NCBI GenBank assembly: GCA_043764095.1
Contig: JAYUKX010000197.1
Coordinates: 62,001-126,000, forward strand
DNA from: M3007 sp043764095
GTDB taxonomy: Bacteria > Bacteroidota > Bacteroidia > Chitinophagales > Saprospiraceae
Length of the DNA stretch: 64,000 nt
Reading direction: 5' to 3'
Below, in pieces: positions 58,419 through 64,000 of this stretch. The stretch's first letter is position 1. Each line of letters opens with the position of its first letter. The translations under genes and the position numbers were made by a program. The notes below the pieces were generated by a model, which saw nothing but the letters and a program-made list of their open reading frames with translations, had not been told where the DNA came from and made no database searches.

Positions 58419-59135
58419 TTATTCAGACATGTCCATGGTATGGAAGACGTTGAGCACATCGTCATCTTCTTCCAAGCGGTCAATTAATTTGATAACCTGA
58501 TCTACTTCATCATCATTGAGTTTTTTTATAGCAGTGGGTAACCACTCTACTTGTGCGCTGGTAGGCTCAATTTTTAGGTCCTCTAATGCTTTTTGCATCG
58601 CACCAAAATCTTTGAAATCAGCATAAAGCACTACTTCATCTTCCTCTGTTTTTATTTCCTCCAGCCCAGCATCAATCAATTCTAGTTCGAGTTCTTCCCA
58701 GTTATGGCCTGCTGCTTTTGCTTTGAAAATACTTTTACGGTTAAACATGAATTTAACACTATCAGATGTACCCAATACACCCTTACAACGGTCGAAATAC
58801 ATACGCACATTAGCAACGGTACGTGTTGGGTTATCGGTAGCAGTTTCTACCAATACCGCTATGCCATGGGCGGCATAACCCTCGTAAATTACTTCTTGGA
58901 AGTTTTCCGCTTCTTTACTGGATGCTTTTTTAATCGCGTTTTCTACGTTGGTTTTTGGCATATTTGCCGCCTTCGCATTGTTTACTGCTATACGGAGCCG
59001 TGGGTTGTAATCAGGGTTTTCTCCTCCAGATTTTACCGCCAAAGCGATTTCGCGACCGATACGGGTAAAGGTTTTGGCCATACCAGCCCAGCGTTTCATT
59101 TTACGCTCTTTTCTAAATTCAAACGCGCGTCCCAT
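58419..59135 (-). CDS. yebC: YebC/PmpR-type DNA-binding or translation factor
   Basis: A 238-aa protein with the full YebC signature: MGRAFEFRKERKMKRWAGMA at the N-terminus, PDYNPRLRIAVNNAKAANMP, NVENAIKKASSKEAEN, YEGYAAHGIAVLVETATDNP and FMFNRKSIFKAKAAG. Members act as transcription regulators or as translation factors that ease ribosome stalling at polyproline; which applies here is unknown. Cotranscribed with engB. Its promoter box TACATTTG lies 45 bases upstream. Confidence 0.95.
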   Translation of the reverse strand: MGRAFEFRKERKMKRWAGMAKTFTRIGREIALAVKSGGENPDYNPRLRIAVNNAKAANMPKTNVENAIKKASSKEAENFQEVIYEGYAAHGIAVLVETATDNPTRTVANVRMYFDRCKGVLGTSDSVKFMFNRKSIFKAKAAGHNWEELELELIDAGLEEIKTEEDEVVLYADFKDFGAMQKALEDLKIEPTSAQVEWLPTAIKKLNDDEVDQVIKLIDRLEEDDDVLNVFHTMDMSE

Positions 59136-59179
59136 GTTTTTTTATTTCTATTTTAATTATAATTTTAATTTTGGCGGCG

Positions 59180-59187
59180 CAAATGTA
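59180..59187 (-). promoter_or_regulatory. Putative -7 box TACATTTG of yebC-engB
   Basis: Exact TAnnTTTG on the minus strand, 45 bases before the yebC ATG. Confidence 0.5.
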
Positions 59188-59282
59188 CGATGCATTCGCC
59201 AAATCAATGCGTTTATTTTTCATTTAAAATAGGATAAATTGGAGACAGAATAACAAAAATGTGCCACCTTTGCACTCATTTT

Positions 59283-59837
59283 ATGATGAATAACATTATG
59301 TATAAATCTTTTATTTCTTTTTTGGCCATACTTGGCCTTTGCCTATTGATCCCAATGGGTTGTAAAGTTGAACCCGAAATCTCGGTTTCTGATGATGTTT
59401 TGAAAACCGCAAAAGTTATGGGGGTAGATTATCTGCCGCTTTTAGAAAAAGCAAAAACGGGTGATGTTGATGCGATCAGGACTTTTTTTGAATTCCACCG
59501 TTTCGCAGATGGCCTTGAAGGTTTTGAACATGGCCAAACTTGCTTAGAATTGATCCCATTTGCTCAAGATGATAAGGTGGGGCAAGCTTGCACCAATTTT
59601 AAACCGGGTATGAAAAAATTAATTTTGGAGCGTCTTGTGCTTGCTCAAACCCGTACTAAAAAGGAAGAATTAAAGCAACCATTGATTAATTGGGCAAATG
59701 CAACCTATACTGCTTTGTCTGCTCCCGTTCAACCAATACTAAAGGATAGTACTGGAGTACCAAGTAATGTCCTCAATATTGATTCGTTGGCTAAGATAAA
59801 AGGGATCAAGCCCGGAGATATACCACAAAAAAAATAA
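59283..59837 (+). CDS. Putative lipoprotein, unknown function
   Basis: From ATG 59283 (184 aa); in-frame ATGs at 59259 and 59298 are alternatives. Hydrophobic signal AILGLCLLIPMGC ends in a lipobox, so the mature protein is probably lipid-anchored. The mature part is helical, with YLPLLEKAKTGDVDAIRTFF, a region of short repeats and a Lys/Glu-rich tail. No family recognised. It overlaps the PduO gene by 1 base (TAATG), so translation is coupled, and a shared envelope or cobalamin-related role is conceivable but unsupported. Confidence 0.65.
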   Translation: MMNNIMYKSFISFLAILGLCLLIPMGCKVEPEISVSDDVLKTAKVMGVDYLPLLEKAKTGDVDAIRTFFEFHRFADGLEGFEHGQTCLELIPFAQDDKVGQACTNFKPGMKKLILERLVLAQTRTKKEELKQPLINWANATYTALSAPVQPILKDSTGVPSNVLNIDSLAKIKGIKPGDIPQKK

Positions 59838-60391
59838 TGAAAATATATACCAAAACAGGAGATTTAGGAGAAACTAGTCTGTTTGGAGGCAAAAGGGTCT
59901 CCAAAGATGATGCGCGCGTGGACGCTTATGGCACCGTGGACGAACTCAACGCTTTTGTTGGATTATTAATAGATGCGTTAGAACACCAACCCACAACGCA
60001 CCAACTACTTATTGAGGTGCAACGCCGACTTTTTAGTTTGGGGGCACACCTCGCGGCTGATCCAGATGGCGATTTTAAAATGGAACACGACTTGCGCGAA
60101 AATGACCTTGTTTTGTTAGAACAAGCAATGGATGAAATGGATGAGGTACTCCCTGAATTGCGCAATTTTATTTTGCCTGGTGGTCATCCAACTGTTTCTA
60201 TTTGCCATGTTTGCCGAACAGTGGCTCGGAGATCTGAACGTTCTGTGGTTGCTTTGCGCCATGAAAGCCCAGTAGATCCAATTGCTTTACAATATCTCAA
60301 TCGACTTTCTGATTATTTCTTTGTGTTATCTCGTTTCTTAGGGAAAGATTTGGGGGCAAATGAAGTAATTTGGACTAAAAGACCTGTATAA
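59837..60391 (+). CDS. PduO-type cob(I)yrinic acid a,c-diamide adenosyltransferase
   Basis: Transfers the adenosyl group of ATP to cob(I)alamin. The 184-aa protein begins KIYTKTGDLGETSLFGGKR (the ATP-binding TKTGDxGxTxLxGG motif), has VDAYGTVDELNAF, and the conserved CRTVARRSERSVVAL helix that lines the active site. Length and motifs match PduO. Adenosylcobalamin is needed by B12-dependent mutases such as methylmalonyl-CoA mutase; none is visible here. Directly followed by the PgpH-like gene with no gap. Confidence 0.95.
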   Translation: MKIYTKTGDLGETSLFGGKRVSKDDARVDAYGTVDELNAFVGLLIDALEHQPTTHQLLIEVQRRLFSLGAHLAADPDGDFKMEHDLRENDLVLLEQAMDEMDEVLPELRNFILPGGHPTVSICHVCRTVARRSERSVVALRHESPVDPIALQYLNRLSDYFFVLSRFLGKDLGANEVIWTKRPV

Positions 60392-61717
60392 ATGCTGCCA
60401 GATAAGCAAGATATTTTTCCTGTTCCTTTTTTAATGAAAGGGAACTCTTTTGTTTGGACAATGGGCTTGCTCGCGTCTTTGCTTGCTGCTTTTATACTAC
60501 CTCGGACTACTGCTTTTGAGTACCGATATTCGGTTGGCCGAACTTGGAATTACGAAGATTTAACAGCACCGTTTGATTTTGTGGTCTCTGATGACCCTTC
60601 TGCTAACGATATTAATACCACTACACCTTATTATGTGATGGATCAAAATATTGTGAGAGAAAAAAAAACAATGCTGAGTAATTTGATCCAAAATCAAATT
60701 AAATTAAGTAAACAGGATACCGAGTACGAAGACATGATTGCTAATGTGGGGGCATATAGAGCATTGGGCATGAGTATGTTGGATGCCATTTATCGTAGGG
60801 GAATAATAGAGGTAAAACCGAAAAATAGCGATGCAATTGCTTTTGTGAGCCATACGAATACACAAATTCCAGTTGGTAGCATATTGAGCATGAGTGATGC
60901 CGTCAATATGGCAACGGATTCGCTTCCATTTAGTACACTCCGCCAACCAGAACTCCTATTGCCGATGATCGAAAAATCCCTCTCACCTAATGTCTTCTTT
61001 TCCGACTCCCTTACTTCCTTGTTGGGTAGTGGAAGCAGATCTTCTGTTGGTATGACCAAAAAAGGTACAATTATTATCAAAAAGGGTGAAAAAGTAGATG
61101 AATCAGTTATACTTCAACTGGATTCTTTGTCTCGTAGTTACCAAAGCGGTGATGCATGGAAGGCGATATTAGGTTATTTGTTGTTTTGTTGTGTGGCATT
61201 TATGAGTTTATTGGGGTGGCTCTTATTGTATCAACCTGAAATATTGATTGGTTGGAAAAATCTTGCACAATTGCTGGCCATTATTGTAGGGATATTGGTA
61301 TTGATTTCGGTTTGTCATTATTTGGGAAATGCTGTCCCTTTGCTACTACCTATTTATTTGATACCTTTAATTATGCGACCAAAGTTCAGTTTGAAATCTT
61401 CTATTGTTATTTGGTCTGTCCCTGTTATACTCACTGGTTTTGCGTTGAGTTGGGGTATGTTATGGGTAAGTATTCAAGTTGCAGGAGCAGGCGTAGGACT
61501 TTTAATCAATGATCGTGTAGCGTCTTGGAGCGATCGGACAATAGCACTCGTCATTATTTTTAGTGTTCAAACATTGGTATGGTTTGCCTCTCTTTTGGCC
61601 GATAAAGTGCCACTTACAATGCAAACTACGGATTCTGTGGTGTTTTTGGCCATTGCCGCTTTATTGTCCATAAGCCGTTCTGTATTGGTACGATTTATAA
61701 ATTTTCGTAGTGAATGA
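60392..61717 (+). CDS. PgpH-like 7TMR-HDED membrane protein lacking the HD domain
   Basis: A 441-aa inner-membrane protein. After one N-terminal helix (TMGLLASLLAAFILP) comes an extracytoplasmic domain starting YEDLTAPFDFVVSDDPS with PYYVMDQNIVREKKTMLSNL, as in 7TM-HD proteins, then about seven hydrophobic helices (WKAILGYLLFCCVAFMSLLG to VVFLAIAALLSISRSVLV). PgpH homologues of this phylum are about 700 aa with a cytosolic HD phosphohydrolase that degrades cyclic di-AMP; here the protein stops right after the last helix, with no HD motif in this or the next gene. It overlaps the next start by 4 bases. Sensing without its own catalytic domain is an inference. Confidence 0.8.
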   Translation: MLPDKQDIFPVPFLMKGNSFVWTMGLLASLLAAFILPRTTAFEYRYSVGRTWNYEDLTAPFDFVVSDDPSANDINTTTPYYVMDQNIVREKKTMLSNLIQNQIKLSKQDTEYEDMIANVGAYRALGMSMLDAIYRRGIIEVKPKNSDAIAFVSHTNTQIPVGSILSMSDAVNMATDSLPFSTLRQPELLLPMIEKSLSPNVFFSDSLTSLLGSGSRSSVGMTKKGTIIIKKGEKVDESVILQLDSLSRSYQSGDAWKAILGYLLFCCVAFMSLLGWLLLYQPEILIGWKNLAQLLAIIVGILVLISVCHYLGNAVPLLLPIYLIPLIMRPKFSLKSSIVIWSVPVILTGFALSWGMLWVSIQVAGAGVGLLINDRVASWSDRTIALVIIFSVQTLVWFASLLADKVPLTMQTTDSVVFLAIAALLSISRSVLVRFINFRSE

Positions 61718-62682
61718 GCCATATTTACAGATATTGGCTCACAATTACAGGGTTAATTGGTGCTACGTTTTATGTATTTCGGTATTATAAAACTAGGGAA
61801 AAGTATTTGACCCAGTTATCCTGTGAAGCGCTCCAAACGCGTAAAATACCCGCCAATATACATAAACGATTGAGGAAATACATACCCGTTTTTTTGATTA
61901 TTGAATACTTTTACATATTACTTACGGGTATTAAGATGGATCAACAGCAGATCAAGCGTTCGACCTTACTATGTGGCATTACCCCTACATTTGATGATAT
62001 GATAGATGAATATGATTATACCACGGAACAAATTATGCCATTAGTGCGGGGCGAAACCTTTCCTATTGAGCCTGAATCCAAGTGTGCAATTCATTTTTAT
62101 AAAGAGGGCAGATTTGAATGGAATCATTATTGGGAGCATACCTTGGCAGTTCAAACCGAAAGTATTCACCAAAAGGCAAAAGGGCTATCAGAAGATGATC
62201 TACTCACCCTAACGCGGGAAAAAGGAGGTGTTTCGGTCGTCTTTGGGTGGCATATCATTACTCAAGAGTATGGCGGAGCGGCTATTGCAAAGGCTGCGTA
62301 CGAATTAGGGGCTTATGCACAAATTATTAATGATATTTACGATGTGTATTACGACCGCGTCTCCGATATTACTACATTAGCGACCCAATGCAATGATATT
62401 AAACGTTTGACCCAGGTTCATGATATGTTCTACCATCAATTACAGGACTCATTAGCCGATATCCCTGTTGGTACACGTAATAAAAAGCAATTAAAGGCAT
62501 TAATCGTTCTACTATACGCCTTGGGCAAGGTCGCATTAGCACAACTACTAGAGTTGCAAATTAAAAATAAAGGCCTGTTTGATATACAGGCTTTTTCCCA
62601 AAAGGACCTAGTTTGTGATATGGCAAAATGGAGCAATCGAATAAAATGGGGGCTTATTGTCCTTAATCCTAAGTCAGCATAA
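61714..62682 (+). CDS. Class I isoprenoid synthase family protein
   Basis: A 322-aa protein with one N-terminal hydrophobic segment (YWLTITGLIGATFYVF) and an all-alpha isoprenoid synthase domain. Two Asp-rich motifs face each other as expected: DDMID (D94, D95, D98) in GITPTFDDMIDEYD and NDIYD with D214 and D218 in IINDIYDVYYDRVSD. These bind the Mg-diphosphate of an allylic substrate. It could be a trans-prenyltransferase-like or a terpene-synthase-like enzyme; the product is unknown. Translation is coupled (ATGA) to the HD-less PgpH-like membrane protein, an unusual partnership. Confidence 0.8.
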   Translation: MSHIYRYWLTITGLIGATFYVFRYYKTREKYLTQLSCEALQTRKIPANIHKRLRKYIPVFLIIEYFYILLTGIKMDQQQIKRSTLLCGITPTFDDMIDEYDYTTEQIMPLVRGETFPIEPESKCAIHFYKEGRFEWNHYWEHTLAVQTESIHQKAKGLSEDDLLTLTREKGGVSVVFGWHIITQEYGGAAIAKAAYELGAYAQIINDIYDVYYDRVSDITTLATQCNDIKRLTQVHDMFYHQLQDSLADIPVGTRNKKQLKALIVLLYALGKVALAQLLELQIKNKGLFDIQAFSQKDLVCDMAKWSNRIKWGLIVLNPKSA

Positions 62683-62689
62683 CAAGGTT

Positions 62690-63565
62690 TTAGAGCACAT
62701 TCGCGATTTGTTCCTTTATTTTTTCCAATTCATCTTTCATCTGTACTACAAATCTTTGGATATTAGCATCATATGCTTTAGCGCCCAATGTGTTGATCTC
62801 TCTACCCATTTCTTGTGTAATAAAGCCCAAAGTACGGCCAGCAGATAGTTTACTGTCATCGACTTGTTCTAAAAAATATTTACAATGTTGTGCCAGTCGG
62901 ACTTTTTCTTCACTCATATCCATCTTTTCAAGATAGTATAATACTTCTTGTTCAAAGCGATTGGAGTCTAGGTTTTCTCGGCCAAACACTTCTTCCATAT
63001 TGTTGCGCATCCTTTCCCGCATACGCACGAAACGTTCTTGCTCGAAAGGTGTAACCGTATCCAGTACATCTGTAATCGTTTTAATGCGTAGGCGCAGGTC
63101 TTGTTCAATTACTTTTCCTTCTTCTTGACGGAAAAGTTTTAGCGCCTCCAATGCTTCTGATATAATGGAACGGAGTACAAACCATTCTTGCTCATCGGTT
63201 TCGTTGCCCTGCGACCCCATGACACTCGGAATACGCATAATAGAGGTAAGAATATCTTTTTTCTCCAAACCTAGTTCATCGGCCAATTTTGAAATGGCCA
63301 AATAATAACCCCTGAAAAGTGGTTCGTTAAGGCTAACAGGTGCAGCACCATCCGAATTTTGTAGGTCGATATTAATGTCAACCTTGCCACGTTCAGCATG
63401 GTCAGTGATGAGTTTTCTGATTTCAGATTCTTTGTCCCGATACTCGCTAGGAATCCGGATTTTTATATCTGTAACTTTACTGTTGAGTGATCGGAGTTCA
63501 ACAACGATGGATTTATCGCCAAAAGAACCAATAGCCCGTCCGTAGCCGGTCATGGATAAAAGCAT
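62690..63565 (-). CDS. YicC/YloC family endoribonuclease
   Basis: A 291-aa protein opening MLLSMTGYGRAIG, the YicC N-terminal signature, with VELRSLNSKVTDIKIRIP and RGKVDINIDLQNSDG following. The C-terminal DUF1732 domain ends with GRTLGFITQEMGREINTLG, AKAYDANIQRFVVQMKDELE and KIKEQIANVL. E. coli YicC is reported as a ribonuclease involved in small-RNA turnover. Convergent with the isoprenoid synthase gene (7 bp between stops). A TACATTTG box is found about 49 bases upstream of its start. Confidence 0.95.
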   Translation of the reverse strand: MLLSMTGYGRAIGSFGDKSIVVELRSLNSKVTDIKIRIPSEYRDKESEIRKLITDHAERGKVDINIDLQNSDGAAPVSLNEPLFRGYYLAISKLADELGLEKKDILTSIMRIPSVMGSQGNETDEQEWFVLRSIISEALEALKLFRQEEGKVIEQDLRLRIKTITDVLDTVTPFEQERFVRMRERMRNNMEEVFGRENLDSNRFEQEVLYYLEKMDMSEEKVRLAQHCKYFLEQVDDSKLSAGRTLGFITQEMGREINTLGAKAYDANIQRFVVQMKDELEKIKEQIANVL

Positions 63566-63613
63566 ACATAGTATGGATTAAGATGCGTTAAAAAGTTGGT
63601 ATTTATTATGGGG

Positions 63614-63621
63614 CAAATGTA
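63614..63621 (-). promoter_or_regulatory. Putative -7 box TACATTTG of yicC
   Basis: Exact TAnnTTTG on the minus strand, 49 bases before the ATG. The rest of the intergenic region 63566..63877 is AT-rich and holds no clear ORF; on the plus strand GAACTTTG near 63808 is a weak -7 candidate for the HU gene. Confidence 0.45.
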
Positions 63622-63877
63622 CTAAGATGTAATAAATTATACCCTAAATAAAAAAAAAATCGTAGAAAGTTTGGTAGATTCATAAAGTCAACGGAGTTTG
63701 CACACGAATTTCACGGGATATAATGAACGATGAAGCCATGAATTATTTTTTTTTAAAGTTTAGTATGATTTTTTTAACAAAATGCTTGCTAGACCGAAAA
63801 ATTATCGGAACTTTGTGCCTCGTTTTTCGGGACCATCTTATTTGTTTATAGTTTATTCAAAATCAACACGATAAATC

Positions 63878-64000
63878 ATGAGAAAGGCTGACCTTGTAAA
63901 TGCCATATCGGAGAAGACTGGCATTTCAAAAGTTGATGTACTGGTTACAGTCGAGGCTCTTTTTAAAGAAATCAAGAATACCATGGAGCATGGAGAGAAT
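63878..64000 (+). CDS. HU/IHF-family DNA-binding protein, partial
   Basis: The ATG at 63878 begins MRKADLVNAISEKTGISKVD, the typical N-terminal helix-turn-helix of HU-type histone-like proteins (LVxAIAExTGxSKxxV). Only 41 codons are in the window; the DNA-binding beta-arms lie beyond the end. It presumably bends and compacts DNA. Long AT-rich promoter region upstream. Confidence 0.88.
   Translation, partial: MRKADLVNAISEKTGISKVDVLVTVEALFKEIKNTMEHGEN

Noticed and set aside
1..64000. CRISPR arrays or ribosomal RNA
   Set aside because: No regularly spaced direct repeats with unique spacers and no rRNA-like conserved segments were seen on either strand.

Overview
The window comes from a chromosome of the phylum Bacteroidota, most likely the Saprospiria (Haliscomenobacter/Lewinella-like). 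Evidence: seven secreted proteins with C-terminal type IX secretion (T9SS) sorting domains (a further short one may be a truncated relative), a SusC-like TonB receptor with a carboxypeptidase-like N-terminal domain, a fused DAHP synthase/chorismate mutase, several upstream boxes matching the Bacteroidota -7 promoter TAnnTTTG, and few Shine-Dalgarno-like sequences. Species cannot be named from sequence reading alone. Both ends cut genes: glgA on the left, an HU-family gene on the right.

Layout. 1-7.2 kb: glycogen synthase, a T9SS beta-propeller protein, PaaZ and a lipoprotein sugar-isomerase homologue. 7.4-12 kb: small membrane proteins and lipoproteins, including a tandem duplicated pair. 12-14 kb: a caspase-family protein. 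14.3-18.6 kb: a complete Phe/Tyr operon (pheA, aminotransferase, tyrA, DAHPS-CM), preceded by a previously unannotated Tyr/Phe-rich leader peptide and terminator that look like a ribosome-mediated attenuator. 18.8-24.7 kb: a GT39-like glycosyltransferase, a DUF1573 lipoprotein and two adjacent P-loop ATPases behind a palindromic operator-like site. 25-43.7 kb: TonB receptor, FN3 protein, subtilase, lpxB, WbqC, gingipain-like C25 peptidase and further T9SS cargo. 44-47 kb: two convergent paralogous alpha-helical proteins. 47.2-48.6 kb: a short secreted-protein fragment, a 49-codon ORF and a seven-gene tRNA array. 48.7-63.6 kb: MFS transporter, PaoABC-like molybdenum oxidoreductase, ferredoxin/reductase, enoyl-CoA hydratase, acyltransferase, EngB, YebC, a lipoprotein, PduO-type adenosyltransferase, a PgpH-like membrane protein lacking its HD domain, a class I isoprenoid-synthase homologue and YicC.

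The intergenic DNA holds several repeat families: REP-like GC-rich palindromes (two loci), a family of inverted repeats sharing the outer core YAARTAYTTRGWCATA (four loci), two 163-bp elements with terminal inverted repeats, and hairpins sharing a GGTTTTGTG-like stem.

The strongest new signal is the attenuator upstream of pheA. Next are the HD-less PgpH/isoprenoid-synthase gene pair, the irregular tRNA array, and the ATPase pair with its palindromic promoter. All functional calls rest on motif recognition by eye; no database search was run.
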